Notes: a model not told the origin generated them from the sequence alone. Counted from the first letter of the stretch, positions 33,727-45,498 are shown. The stretch is DNA of 64,000 bases from Maratus speciosus (GCA_963932465.1 OZ010786.1:595747038-595811037); one strand, 5' to 3'. Numbers and translations are program-made.

Positions 33727-34960
33727 GTATGCTCATATAATATTTCAGATTAGCAATATAACTATCTTATTCGATGATCATATTAAAAAATATTAAAAGT
33801 TTAAAAGAACTTTACAATGAACATTGAAGCGTCTGTTAAATACGTTTTGATAGTCTTATATAATCGTAGGAAAATATCTTAAGGCCACTTGAAATATTTT
33901 GAATAGAATTTCCAAAATACGCGGAGTGCATTGTAATACGTTTAACATTTTGAAGTCTGAGTTACTTCAACCGCACATCTCACTGTGGACTGAGAGTATT
34001 TGGTACTTTTCATGGTGCTTCAAAATATTTGGAAATTATGTATTTTAATATTTAAATTATTAAAATTTTCAACAAAACGTGTATGAAAATATTTGCTGCA
34101 TGAAAGGTGAAAACTCGTTTTGTTGAAAATTCAAATAACTTTATCTGGCATATAATCTGACGTATAACACTTAAATTTAAATTACAATGTTTTTCTTCTG
34201 GACAATTCCCGAATAAGCGCAAAAAAATAACAACATTTAAATCCTACTGATGACGGCCTTGCAATGGTTGTAAACGTTCTAGGTTTTTCTGATGTATTTC
34301 AAGATAAATTTAATACTAAAATACTTGAAAAAAATACTTGACCGCTGCTAATTCAAATCAATAATTCAATATCAACTGCTAATTCAAACTAAATAATTTG
34401 GCAAAACCTAGAAATTGCGCAAAATTCCATAAAATGTACTGGATTATTGACAGTAAATGTTATATTTTCGCCCCGTTCGCTGATTTTTCACAAACACTGA
34501 AATGTATGGACCAAATCTGTCTAGATTTTTGATTTAAATATATATTCTTAATTTCTTGTATCTGTACAAGAAGAGTGCATTGTATTCGTGACAAAACTCT
34601 ACTTTCAACGGAATTAAACCTTTTATGAAGTCGTGAATGTTTGGTCATATTTATTCTTTGCATTATTGGCAATGTCTGTTATCGACTGCGTTCTGTTTAC
34701 CAGTTGATGGAATGTTTTGTTTTCAAGTGGTATCATGGACGGCTGATTTTGTTATATTTGGAAATTGTGTATATTATTGTGCCATGGAGTAAGTTATTAA
34801 GTTTTCATTGAGTATTAGTGTGTTCTATATGAGCATTCAATACCGTACACGATTTGACTCGTTTTAGAAAATGCCTGCAGGTGAATCTACGAGTATATCG
34901 TCTGCCTGTATGTGACACAAATTTTGTGGGCGCTCTAGCTCAAAAACTAATGCATGAAAT
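33727..34960. other. AT-rich stretch with a dispersed-repeat copy
   Basis: 33815-33930 resembles 29770-29915 (TGAACATTGAAGCGTCTGTT, CACTTGAAATATTTTGAATA). Nothing else is recognised. Confidence 0.45.
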
Positions 34961-34964
34961 TTAA

Positions 34965-35420
34965 TAAAGCATTAGATTCAGTTAGTCCGTCATATAAATT
35001 GCGACTGATTAGTTTTTGGTGTAAATCGCCCAACAGATGGCGCTGCTATGTTGCATTATTCATGATTTCCGTGATAGCTTTTTTTAACCCCTTGGGGACG
35101 AGCGACCGGTATTCTTGTCGTGTAAGGTGTTCAGAATCAGGGATTATTCTCACCAGTAAATGATTATTGTAAAATTTGCCTTATTTAATCCGAGCATTTT
35201 CCCGATTCAATTAGGCAAAAATTTCTCTTTAAAGAAAACTGTGATTAAAGATTAAAAATTCTGTAAAAGACGCTCGTCCCGAAAGAGTTAAAAACCAATA
35301 CACGGATTTTTATCAGCATTAGATTCAGTTAGCAATGATATAAATTGGTGCTGATTAGTTTTTGGTGCAAATCACTCAATAGGTGGCCCTGTTATGCTGC
35401 TTTTTTCCCGATTTCTGCAA
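34965..35420 (+). repeat. Two-copy tandem repeat split by a TTAA MITE
   Basis: AGCATTAGATTCAGTTAG followed by a shared stretch of about 100 bp (CTGATTAGTTTTTGGTG, then a CGCCCAACAGATGGCGCTG or CACTCAATAGGTGGCCCTG version) occurs at about 34970-35080 and 35318-35415. The 190-bp TTAA element lies between the copies. Confidence 0.7.
35098..35287 (+). mobile_element. TTAA-flanked MITE, subfamily J
   Basis: 190 bp between TTAA 35094-35097 and 35288-35291, with tips CCCCTTGGGGACGAGCG and CGCTCGTCCCGAAAGAG. A weak hairpin CGAC/GTCG lies at 35103-35120. Confidence 0.75.
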
Positions 35421-35885
35421 TAGATCTATCTCAATGAGTAATTCACGGATTTTCACCAAACTTTAGTTTCAGTTAGCCATTTTTTTCTAAAATCCTAGAA
35501 ACACATGTTTCATTTATTTAGTTGATCTGCTTTATTTTATTTCTTGCTCTAACTTAAAACGATTGCTGAGATATGACAACATGACCTAAAACTTTCGACC
35601 CCCATTTAACTCCCATTAAGGGAGGATTTTAGAATTGTTGAAGCACGTGTTTAATTATTTTTTTAGTAGATTTGTTTTCTTGAATTTCACGCTCCTTCTT
35701 AAAACGGTTGGTCAGATATGGCGAAATGACGTAAAATTTTCGATTCCCCTTTAACCCCCTCAGTGGAGGAATTTTCAAAAATATTTTCTTGTTACTTGCC
35801 TGGGTCATAACAGCAATCTTCTGCCCTAATTGCATGGTCCTAACTTTAGGACATTTGCACGAGCACTTGTCGTGTAAGTCACATA

Positions 35886-36753
35886 CACTGGTGTCCAAAA
35901 TTAAGGACCAATCACAAAATGCTAATTTTTAAGTATGCGAATACTCAAAAGGAAATCATATAATTCGAATAATTACTATCTCTACAGCACAGCTAGTTCA
36001 TATAACATCTCATTCATGTAACACATGGTCACAAGTGTTACAGTCGCTACGGTGAAGCAAATAAATTGGAAATTCCATACATCTCATTTTGTGTCTCAAA
36101 TGATCACTATATGTGACTCCACTGAGACGTCACTGTGACTGCTGCTTTGTGGCGAGTCACCATGTCACTTTACAATGTAGTTATATTGTGACTCTCATAT
36201 GACTGTCATCTGCAGACTCAATTTCAAATTCATCGTGAATGCTGCATTGTGATAAGTTACCAAATAATGTCACATTAAAGTCACATGATGACTTTCAGAT
36301 GACAGAGAGACTACTGTGAAGTCACCATTGTGCTCTTTTGTGAAAAGTCACCAAAAAAAGACTCATAATGTGATATTATTTGGTGACTTATCATAATGTA
36401 ACGTTCATGATGACTGAAATTGAGTCTAAAAATGACAGTCACATGAGAGTCACAATGTAACTACATTGTAAAGTCACCTGGTGACTCGCCATAAAGCAGC
36501 AGTCACACTGACTTCCCAGTGGAGTCACATATAATGATCATTTGAGACTCATAATGAGACGTGTAGAGTTTCAGATTTTTTGTTTCACCGTAGTGACTGT
36601 GACACTTGTGACCATGTGTGACATTAATGAGATGCTACATGGACTAGCTGTGCTGTAGGGATAGCAATTATTTGAATTATATTATTTCCTTTTGAGTATT
36701 CGCTTACTTAAAAATTAGCATTTTGTGACTGGTCCTTAATTTTGGACACCAGT
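35886..36753. mobile_element. Foldback element, 0.87 kb
   Basis: Nearly the whole element is one palindrome centred near 36320. The ends are ACTGGTGTCCAAAATTAAGG and the exact complement, ending CTTAATTTTGGACACCAGT. Arms of about 400 bp stay alignable throughout and contain repeated GTGACT/AGTCAC motifs. TA lies next to both ends (35884-35885 and 36754-region), consistent with a mariner-like non-autonomous element. RNA from either strand would form a long hairpin. Confidence 0.85.
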
Positions 36754-38170
36754 ATTTAAAACGGAAAAATGTGACTTATTTTATAGGAGATATTTCATTA
36801 ATTGAGAAAAGCGAAGCAAACTTTTATAAAATAACGGTGGCCAACAAGCATAGTGGGTGACTTACATGACAAGTACTCGTGGAAATAACTTTTACTTTTC
36901 AGTTCTTTGTTGATGAGTCACTAAGTCAGATAGCGAGGAGTCTATCTCTTTATATATTAGAATAGATAGCTATGACAATATCTCTACATTGTTAGAAATG
37001 ATTAAAATAAGTACAAACGTAAAATTATAAATAAATCTACACTTTAACATATCTTTGGAAGTTTTAGTCGTCTCGGTTATTGTAATAAATATATTAATAA
37101 GACAAAAAACGTTTACTGATATGCGTCTATTATTTCCTTTAAAAAACGTCTTTCAAATTGAGCAGTTTAAAACTGTACTCATTTTTGTATATAATATTTG
37201 CATGAAATATTTCTGATGGCCACGATTTAAAAATACATACGCCGAACATTCGAGGTCCTGATATTCGTTAATAATGCATTTTTTTTAAGTACCACTTGAA
37301 AAATTTTAAGGGGGTACTTAAAATAGTTTTGCTTTCCTTTGTCAAATACATTTCTATGAAAAATATTAACGATTTTTTTTCTAGATATTGGTTCAAAGAC
37401 GTAAGCTTTTAAAAGTGCTTCATAAATACTTTCAAGATTTAAAATTTTAATCATTAGCAAAAGTTTTTTCTTGTTTATTATTTTAAACGGGTGTATCTTT
37501 AGCTACGGATTACTTCTACTTTTGATTATTTTTCTTTTTTCAGATTTACAAATGCTTTCTAGATAAAATTCGGAACATTTAAGTTTTTGGCTATTTAATA
37601 TTTTTTACCGAGCACACTTTTGTAAGCTGTTAAGCCTTTAAAAGCACTTAAAAGAAACATATAATGGCGTATTAAAAGGGTATTTTGATATTTATGTGTA
37701 ATGTGTTAAAATATTTTAAGCATTGCGTAACATGTTTCGTTTGAAATATTATCTAACAAATACGTTTTTGCGTGTGCAGGAATTGCCATTATTAAAATAT
37801 AAAATATTTTTTAAGTAAATAATCCTATTTGAATAAAACAAGGAAACTTTTAAAACTTATTTGAATGAAATAAAGAAACATCGTAGAAAATGTTTTATTA
37901 ATACCTAACATTAAATTTCGTGTGATGATCATAAAATTGCAATGTATAAATTCTTTAACTTTTTTAATATTTTTTATGTATTTATTCCTTTGTTTATTTT
38001 TTTTTTCAATAAGTACCTATCTAGCGATAAATAATATTTGTATTTTATATTTTCTTTTTCCAGATATCTAAAAAACCTTTCTAGATGCAATTTAAAACAT
38101 TAATGTTGTAAAGTTGGATATTTTGCATGTATCATAAACGAGCATCGATTGTATAAGCAATAAAACATCT
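36754..38170. other. AT-rich stretch, nothing firm
   Basis: A weak third copy of the 29770 dispersed repeat may lie near 37230-37320. CTTTCTAGATAAAATT (37556) and CTTTCTAGATGCAATT (38077) hint at a roughly 520-bp diverged duplication. No coding or RNA features. Confidence 0.4.
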
Positions 38171-38183
38171 CAGTCTTACTTAA

Positions 38184-38386
38184 CCCCTTGAGGGGCAAGC
38201 AATTACATTTGTGAAATGCTGAATTCCCACCGGAATCTTTGAAAAATTCTATTTTAAAATAAGTGAAAGCAATTTTACGGCTTTTTCCCACCAAAGTTAG
38301 AAAAGTAAAATTTAATAAAATTTTTCTGGTGTACAACTTCATTAATCGTAGGTGGTATATAATATATAGCGGTGCCCCTCAAGGGG
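38184..38386 (-). mobile_element. TTAA-flanked MITE, subfamily K (inverted)
   Basis: 203 bp between TTAA 38180-38183 and 38387-38390. It aligns over its full length with 7538-7739 in reverse orientation. Both tips are CCCCTTGAGGGGC-type palindromes. The hairpin region (38354-38370) is mutated on one side. Confidence 0.88.
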
Positions 38387-38523
38387 TTAAACGAAATAGT
38401 TATTGCTTCATTAAAACAGTTTTGACAGTGGTGCATTTTTTAAAGCAGCGTTTAATGTATTTCTTTTGAACCATTTAGGAGAAGAAAAAAAACATTCGTG
38501 CAGAATATATTGTCTACTAATTA

Positions 38524-38600
38524 TCAACCCCTTAACTGCCCCGGACGTATATATACGTCTTTAGAAAATGCATGCATCTTTTAAAGGGGTGGCGAATTCC
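38524..38600 (+). mobile_element. Left half of a TTAA-type MITE, subfamily L
   Basis: AACCCCTTAACTGCCCCG followed by the perfect hairpin GACGTATA/TATACGTC (38544-38559) has the tip-plus-hairpin layout of the TTAA elements. The TTAA itself has become TTATC and no right end is seen. Confidence 0.4.
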
Positions 38601-38639
38601 AATTATAGCGAGGCAATTTTCACCACCTGAGCCATTATA

Positions 38640-39928
38640 CACTGACCTCCAAAAGTTAAGGTACAGGGACTGGATACTTTCGATTGTACACGGCTTGCCG
38701 AATATCTACGAAATTTATTGTCGAATTGTTCTTAAACTTCTGGGATGTAAAGATCTTGTTTAATTACATATTTCGCTGTGAAGATTTAGTCGGGAGTACA
38801 ATTTGGGGTCTAATAATAAATTTAATAATAAAATAATATTTGCGATCAGCTATGTAACAGAAAATGCTGAAAATGATTTGTCAGTGTGTTAAATGACTAC
38901 TTGGGTCCTGTTCAGCGTTTGTGTGCATTTGTGTATGCTTAGCTCTCATATTAGTGAAGATGTTATTGTGTCTGTTGAAAATTCAAAAGCATATAGAGTT
39001 TTCAACCAAATTTAACACCACTTTCCGAAAACTTAACAAAGAATAGTAGTAACAGTGCACTGCAATTAAAACATGAATATATTGCATATTTGATGAGATA
39101 TGGACATTTTTATGAATTAATTTTCAACTGCGCATGCGTGGAAGATTTGAAAATTTTTATTTCATAATTTGGTAGTCAGCTATTCTGGGCAACTTCTATA
39201 AAAAAGTCCAGCCAAACATTGTGAAAACTCAGAAAGATATAGAGAGCTGATTGAAAAGTCGTGGAAAATCCCTTATAATAAAGTTATTTTTAGAAAGCAA
39301 TTAACTATATCGCACCTATATTTGTGAATTTTCGCGACATTTGACTGAACTTTTTATATAAGTTGCCCTAAATAGCTGACTACCAAATTATAAAATAAAA
39401 ATTTTAGAATCTTTCACGCATGCGCAGTTAAAAATTATTTCATACAAATGCCCATATATCATCAAATATTCAATATATTCATATTTTAATTGCAGTATAC
39501 TGTTACTACTCTTCTTTGTCAGGTTTTCGGAAAGTTGTGTTGAATTTGGTTGAAAACTCTGTATGATATATACAAAAACCTTTTGAATATTTCACAGACA
39601 CAGTAACATCATCACGAATATGCGTGCTAAGCTTACACAAATCACACAAACGTTGAACAGGACCCAAATTGTCATTTAACACAGAACCAAACCATTTTCA
39701 GAATTTTCTGTTACATAGGTGATCGCAAATATTATTTTATTATTAAATTTATTATTATTCTCCTAATTGTCCTCCCGATTAAATCTTCACCGATAAATAT
39801 GAAATCAAACATGTTCTTTACATCCCAGAATTTTAAGAACAATTCGCCAATAATTTTGGTAGATATTTGACAAACCGTGTGCAATTGAAAGATTCCAATC
39901 CCTGTACCTTAACATTTCGAGGCCAGTG
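38640..39928. mobile_element. Foldback element, 1.29 kb
   Basis: A palindrome with arms of about 605 bp (38640-39250 and 39325-39928) and a loop of about 75 bp. Ends are CACTGACCTCCAAAAGTTAA and the complement ending TTTCGAGGCCAGTG, flanked by TA (38638-38639 and 39929-39930). Arms are diverged but alignable throughout. No coding content; the 63-codon open frame at 38572-38763 is fortuitous. Confidence 0.85.
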
Positions 39929-39958
39929 TATATAACAGTATAGTATGTGTGTTTTCTT

Positions 39959-40145
39959 CAGTGTTGCCAGATTGGGAACTCTTTTGTCCCCAGATTTTTG
40001 ATTGTCACTTCTTTTTTAAATAGGAATATTCGGCCTATTGAAAAATAGATTAAAAATATTGAAAAATAAGGCGAATTATACTATTTTAAAAAAGTGGTGA
40101 CAGTCAAAAATCTGAATTAAAAAAGTCCCCAATCTGGCAACACTG
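39959..40145. mobile_element. hAT-type MITE, CAGTGTTGCCAGA family
   Basis: 187 bp, CAGTGTTGCCAGATTGGG to CCCAATCTGGCAACACTG, a perfect 18-bp TIR. Flanking 8-mers GTTTTCTT and ATTTTATT match at 6 of 8. Sister of 33362-33549. Confidence 0.85.
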
Positions 40146-40211
40146 ATTTTATTACTGTTATTTCAGAAAACTAATATACACCTTCTGTAATTTCAGAAAT
40201 ATGCGATTTAA

Positions 40212-40949
40212 GGGGTCTTGTACCTTTTAAACGCGTCGAAAATTAACGAAAAACTTCAAAGTTTGAATTAGTCTATCTTCAAAACCTTTTTATGTATAAA
40301 CATAAAATTTTGAATGCTGATTAAACAGATTGTGCTTTGTAATATACTACCAACAGAAATTTATTAACCCTTTACAGAATCTGTGTATTGTTGAAATCAA
40401 AATAGCTCTTTTTTTTACCCCATAAGTCATTGCGCGCATGATATCTTCAGAAGGTATGTATGGATTGTCATGAAATTTGGTAAATATACTAAACAAATAT
40501 GTGTGTGTTTTAAATGATCTACTTTTAAGTATTTACAATGGTAATATTTTTAGTTATGACTATTTTTATTCATTAAAAATACAAAATTGTTATTTTTTTT
40601 TACGAAAATATTTTTTTATATAGTTAATGAAATAATTTTAGCCTAAGTGTAGGCCATTTTTAACATGTTTAGTATCTTTACAGAATTTCATGCCAATCCA
40701 TACATACTTTCTCAAGATATCGTGCGCGCAATGAGTTATGGGGTAAAAAAGAGAGCTATTCTGATTTCAACAATACACAAATTCTGTAAAGGGTTAATAA
40801 ATTTCTAATGGTAGTATATTACAAAGCGCAATCTGTTTAATCAATATCCAAAATTTCATGTTTATACATAAAAAGGCTTTGAAGATGGACTAATTCAAAC
40901 TTTGAAGTTTTTCGTTAATTTTCGACGCGTTTAAAAGGTACAAGACCCC
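40212..40949. mobile_element. Long-TIR element ending GGGGTCTTGTACC, TTAA flanks
   Basis: 738 bp between TTAA 40208-40211 and 40950-40953. The arms (about 40212-40510 and 40668-40949) are inverted repeats of nearly 300 bp, starting GGGGTCTTGTACCTTTTAAA. A related element with GGGGTCT ends is at 54003-54749. It has no coding content. Confidence 0.8.
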
Positions 40950-41231
40950 TTAAGTAAGGCACTGGAGATCACGCAAGATTTCTTCGGCAATTAAGGAGTT
41001 ATTGTAATTTCATCGATTATTCCTGAATTATATTTCTTCCCCAATTTAACTTCAGTTTTAATCTTTTCGCATATTTCGAATCTCAGGCGTCGAAGCATAT
41101 TATTCTGGGATCTAAATTTCAATTATGTCGGAATATCATTAATAAAATATAAAAGAAAAGAGGCTCACATAATGTGGACCTTTGGTAAAGAGGATGTACT
41201 TAAGACGGCTCTCACACGAACAAATAAACAA

Positions 41232-41275
41232 ACCTCCACCACCTCCACCACAACAACAACAACAAAAAAAAAACG
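41232..41275 (+). repeat. CCACCT/CAA microsatellite
   Basis: CCTCCACCACCTCCACCAC followed by (CAA)n and an A run. It creates spurious P/Q-rich and C/G-rich open frames on both strands. Confidence 0.85.
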
Positions 41276-41301
41276 CGAAATTTTCTACCGCAATTCTAGG
41301 A

Positions 41302-41471
41302 CAGTGGCATAGCCAAGGAGGGATTCCAAATGCTCTGAATATCACTAAAATTTTAAAGTTTCCTTCCGCTTAATTAATAGCAGAAAATTTTCCAATTAGA
41401 TAAGAGGAAGAGAACTTTACAAAATTAGTGGTATCTAGAGCATCTGGACCACCAGCCTGACTACGCCACTC
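41302..41471. mobile_element. hAT-like MITE, CAGTGGCATAGCC ends
   Basis: CAGTGGCATAGCCAAGGAGG on the left pairs loosely with CCTGACTACGCCACTC on the right, and GCATTTGGAATCC-like blocks pair further in. CAGTGGCGTAGCC is a common hAT MITE terminus. The interior resembles 29148-29317 (AATTAGATAAGAGG). Confidence 0.6.
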
Positions 41472-42244
41472 TTCACGAACCCATTGTTAGCGCGTTGACA
41501 GCACATGAGTCCATATCGCTCAACTGCAAGAAATGTGACAAGTCTCCAAAAAATACAATTTGCATGTTATTTCACTAAAATATCTTAGTTAGGTGCATCT
41601 TGCAGGGGTTGCAATATATAGGGAAAATTTAAAACCCTTTATGAGTTAGATTCATGATCATTTTATTTAACATATTCTAAAGAAAGATGCGATGAAGATA
41701 TTATTTTCAAAATAGTGGTAGGAACAACAAAAGTTTCCCTATAGAATGCGACCCCTGATCTTGCTACAGGAAAAGTGTCATACATGTTGTTATTCTGAAA
41801 ACCGTTAGGTCACTCTATACGTTCATTTGACACCATATAAGGGAGGCAAATTGTGCCTGGGGATAAAATTACTCATCCTGCAAACAACATTTACGTCATC
41901 ATTCGTAAAGGTTTTATACTTTTATTCAATTACAGCTATATGCAGAGGAGATAAGTGCTGTAATTTTTTGTTGCAGTAAAGACATAAGAATCATATTTTG
42001 ACTCTCATGTGAAATACAGTATTTTTGAGTTGTGTCACTTTTTTTAGGGCGAGCGATGTGGTCTGATATCCACGAGTCCATATGGTCAAATCCGAAAATT
42101 CCATTCTGGGCACCGTTAGACCATACGGTCTAATTGCAGATTTTTATGGCATAAGATTATCGAGTACGTGTGCAACTCTCACATAAAAATTGCTGATTGT
42201 GGGAAATCAAATGTATAAGGGATAGTTTGGGTGGTTTTGAAAAA
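41472..42244. other. Unrecognised stretch
   Basis: No terminal repeats, RNA or coding signals that I can support. Confidence 0.4.
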
Positions 42245-42415
42245 CAGGGCAGCCACAGTCAACTATTTTTTAATTATATTTTTCACCACTTTTTCAAAAG
42301 AGAAAACTTTTACGTACGCTACGACAACATTTGCAAGAGAAATATACTACAAAATGTATTCTTTAAAAATGGTGGTGCCAACAGAATATAAAAATAGTCG
42401 CTTGTGGCCGCCCTG
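42245..42415. mobile_element. MITE of the CAGGGCAGCCACAG family
   Basis: 171 bp, CAGGGCAGCCACAGTCAACT to AGTCGCTTGTGGCCGCCCTG. Same family as 23242-23469 and 32377-32543 (shared CACCACTTTT, ACATTTGCAAGA). The target duplication is not convincing. Confidence 0.7.
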
Positions 42416-43378
42416 TAAAAAGCAAACAATTTCAAGCCGGGCAGCTAACGTATTAAACTTAAAAACAAGACCATGGTAAAATTCACTGTTGACTAGATTT
42501 GTAAGACAGCAGTTATTTTGTACATAATTATTATTAAAATAATTATAAAAAAAGTGAACACCCCTACCAACTCTCCAACTATTTGTAATAGAAGAAAGTT
42601 ACCGGTACCAATCGATTGGAACAAAAGTCTACTTTTAAATGATGTATATAAAATTTTCTTACAGGGCCGTCTACAAATCAAAAACAGACTAAACTTTGTT
42701 TTTTTCAATGGCAACACCCAATGTTGACAATATTTTTAAAATCTTCGGTTCAAACTAAGCCTAGAAAAAAATTTCTATTCATTTGAATGATAAGCTTTTG
42801 ACATATGAACATTGAAATCTTAGAGCTTCTAATGTTAAATTACGTTTTCATATTTTTATTAATATCTCCTGGAATTATAATCCTAATGTGATTTTTTTTA
42901 TTCGTTTAGAATACTAAAAACTCCAAACATAAAATTTTTTTAATATGAATTATGAAATTAAATTCGAAAAAAATATGAATTGCAACCTACATTTGTTTGA
43001 TAGATTTATATTTATTATGTCGTGATTGATGCGAATTCTCAATTTCGAAATTTTGTTTCAAGTAGTTTTCGAATAAGCAATCAAAAACTTCAAAATGATG
43101 ATTTAACCCTAGAATAGTAACCTTTACATTTAGTACTTAAATACGAACCATGCGTAAAATTTACTCACTCCATATTTAAAATACATTTAAGGCATATTTA
43201 AAAAAAAAATAATTCTTATATATAGTCCCACAAAGGTATATCACAAGTGAAACAGAAGTTCTATCGATGTTCATCGCCTATTGGCGCCCGCATTTCCGGG
43301 GTGTGTGAGTAAAATTTACGCAGGATAGTATTCTAGGAACAAACGATCTTCTTAAAACACCATAAAAAAATTTTAAAT

Positions 43379-43422
43379 CCGCTAGACCTTTCGAAAGATC
43401 TGAGTCTTTCTTCGTCAGGCGC
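43379..43422 (-). ncRNA. Hammerhead-ribozyme-like motif, left (minus strand)
   Basis: Read on the minus strand: GCGC, core CTGACGA, one A, stem GAAAGA/TCTTTC with a 6-nt loop, GAAA, then a four-base loop closed by A-T and TA before GCGG. This fits the core of a minimal-stem-III hammerhead (CUGANGA...GAAA...UH). Deviations are an extra A after the first core box and one mismatch in stem I. Hammerheads of this kind are known from Penelope-like elements. Activity is unknown. Confidence 0.5.
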
Positions 43423-43745
43423 AAAGAAGACGTGCTTCTACTATGAAAGCAGCAACAAGACTGAAATGGGAGATAAGGGAAAGGAACCAAGCTGAAGAAA
43501 TAGCCAATAGGAAATTAGAAAACAACAACCCATAGGAAAGCAGAAGACAGCAGCCAATCACAGAAGAGTATAATCAAAACAAAAGAACACAGAGTAGAAG
43601 GGGCAAAAATTGCGAGGGGAAAAATACATATATTTAAATGTGGGAACACATGAAATTAAAAAAATAAATAAATGAATAAAAAAAAACTGACTAATATTAA
43701 TTAATTCAAAAATAAATTAAATGGTAAAAAAAGCACGTCTTCTTT

Positions 43746-43789
43746 GCGCCTGACGAAGAGAGACTCAGATCTTTCGAAAGGCCTAGCGC
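43746..43789 (+). ncRNA. Hammerhead-ribozyme-like motif, right (plus strand)
   Basis: GCGC (43746-43749), CTGACGA (43750-43756), one A, stem II GAGAGA/TCTTTC (one G-U pair) with loop CTCAGA, GAAA (43776-43779), GGCC loop, TA (43784-43785), GCGC (43786-43789) closing stem I perfectly. Predicted cleavage would be after the A at 43785. Stem II differs from the left copy by A to G yet still pairs. Confidence 0.55.
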
Positions 43790-44406
43790 ATATAAATATT
43801 TTTGATGGTATTTTAAGAAGGTTTTTTGTTCCTATTCATTCACACGAGTTTTAACTTATTTTCTTTAACTTATTTTATTAATATTCTAGGGTTAAGGGGT
43901 CGTCTATGATGAACAGAAACGCATAATTTGAAAAAAATATATTTATATTACTTATTTTATTGAAATATTTGGACTGGCAACAGTCGAAACATATTAAGCA
44001 AGCGAAATGGTCACATTGGAAAGAAACATTACATTAATAGAAGTGGCGTAGTCAATCACTAGCATTTCAACAATCGAGTACCAAACTTCAATTTGGATAC
44101 AGCCCCTAAAATATGCCCATTTTAAAATACTTAATTTCTCGGAAACTAATCATACGAATTTCACGAAAATTCGGATTTAGACTAATTGACGGGTGTGGAA
44201 TTCATTTATGGTATCAAACTTCAGTATTGCTATTGAAAAAAAAAGTTTAGGTTCGTTTTGAAATGTAGATGGCACCCTAAGCAAACTTTATACAAATAAT
44301 TTAAAAATTACTTTATTTTCAGTCGTTTGGTACCAGTAATTTTCTTCTGCGATAATTTTTTGCAGTGTTAGCAGGGCGTGTTTATTATTTTTTTTCCACG
44401 ACTGTA

Positions 44407-45498
44407 TAGTCGTGGGGAAAAAAAGTAAACACCCCCTACTAGCTGCTCAACAAACTATCGTAGAAGAAAGTTACTGGTACCGAACGATTGGAAATAAAGT
44501 CTACTTTTAAATGATGTATATAAAATTTGCTTAGCTGGCCATCTACATATTAAAACGATCCATAACTTTATTTTTTTCAATAGCAGTACACAATTCTGAC
44601 AGCATAAATGGACTCTACACCCTTCAATTAGACTAAAAAGAAATTTTTATGCAATTCGTACCATAAGTTTCCGAGAAATTAATTATTTTAAAACGAGCGT
44701 ATTTTAAGGGCTGTATCCAAATTGAAGTTAGGTACTCGATTGCTAACCGAGAGAGCCCCATTCTTGATCAAGGCACCTTAAGCACCATTCAAGCAGTCAA
44801 TGAAGCCTGCTAGATTACAGGATAGCATAAAAAATTTCAAAATATCTAGTCACTTCTATCATAGATGTGATGTATGTGTATCATAGGAATGACTTAAACC
44901 ATCATTTCGTCGTTTTTAAGCATAATTTGAAAACTACTTGGAAGGAAAATGTGAAATTTTGGATATCCGTAAAGCAGGACTTAATAAATCTGAATCCATC
45001 AAAAATATTGTAGGTTCCAATTCATAATTTTTTCGATTATTAATTTTATAATTCATAATTCATATCATAAAATTATAAAAATTGCAAACTGAACGTATTT
45101 ATGTTTGAGTATGTTAGTATTATTGCTACACAAAAAAATTGCACATTAGGAGCATAAATTCAGGAGTTATAAATAAAAATATGAAAATCTAATTTAACAT
45201 TAGAAGCACTAAATTTTGAATGTTTATAATTCAAAAACTTATCATTCAAATGACTTGAAATTTGGTGTCTAGGCATAGTTTGAACCAAAGATTTGAAATA
45301 TCTCGTTAAAATTGTGTAATGACATTGAAAAAAATGAAGTTTGTGTTTGTTTTAATATGTATATGGCGCCCTAAGCAAATTTTATATACGTCGTTTAAAA
45401 GTAGACTTTATTTCCAATCATTCGGTTCCAGTAACTTTTGTCTACGATAATTTGTTGAGGAGTTAGTAGGGGGTGTTTGCTTTTTTTTCCCACGACTG
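44407..45498. mobile_element. CAGTCGTGG TIR element, copy R
   Basis: About 1.09 kb, from AGTCGTGGGGAAAAAAAGTA to the complement ending CCCACGACTG at 45498. TIRs exceed 130 bp and include CACCCCCTACTAGCT, GTAGAAGAAAGTTACTGGTA and TTTTAAATGATGTATATAAA. It directly follows copy S, separated only by TA (44405-44406). No coding content. Confidence 0.75.

Larger units (their letters stand above)
43107..43891. mobile_element. piggyBac-like TTAA element with CCCTAGAATA ends
   Basis: 785 bp between TTAA 43103-43106 and 43892-43895. Tips are CCCTAGAATAG and ATATTCTAGGG, close to the CCCTAGAAAGATA-type piggyBac terminus. A short hairpin GTAA-CCT-TTAC lies at 43117-43127. It holds a pair of inverted Penelope-like segments (43334-43436 and 43735-43833), each beginning AGGAACAAA outward and containing a hammerhead-like motif. 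An internal GTGAGTAAAATTTACGCAGG copy of the left end lies at about 43304-43335. Confidence 0.65.
42507..44404. mobile_element. CAGTCGTGG TIR element, copy S (with nested TTAA element)
   Basis: The right end CCACGACTG at 44404 is followed by TA. The inverted repeat (AACACGCCC, CAGAAGAAAATTACTGGTAC, GCTTAG) matches the left end at about 42545-42720 (GTGAACACCCC, AGAAGAAAGTTACCGGTACC). The outermost left bases are decayed, so 42507 is approximate. The TTAA-flanked 43107-43891 element is inserted in the middle. Confidence 0.65.

Noticed and set aside
41139..41373. Proline/glutamine-rich and cysteine/glycine-rich open frames on both strands
   Set aside because: Both are translations of the CCACCT/CAA microsatellite at 41232-41275.
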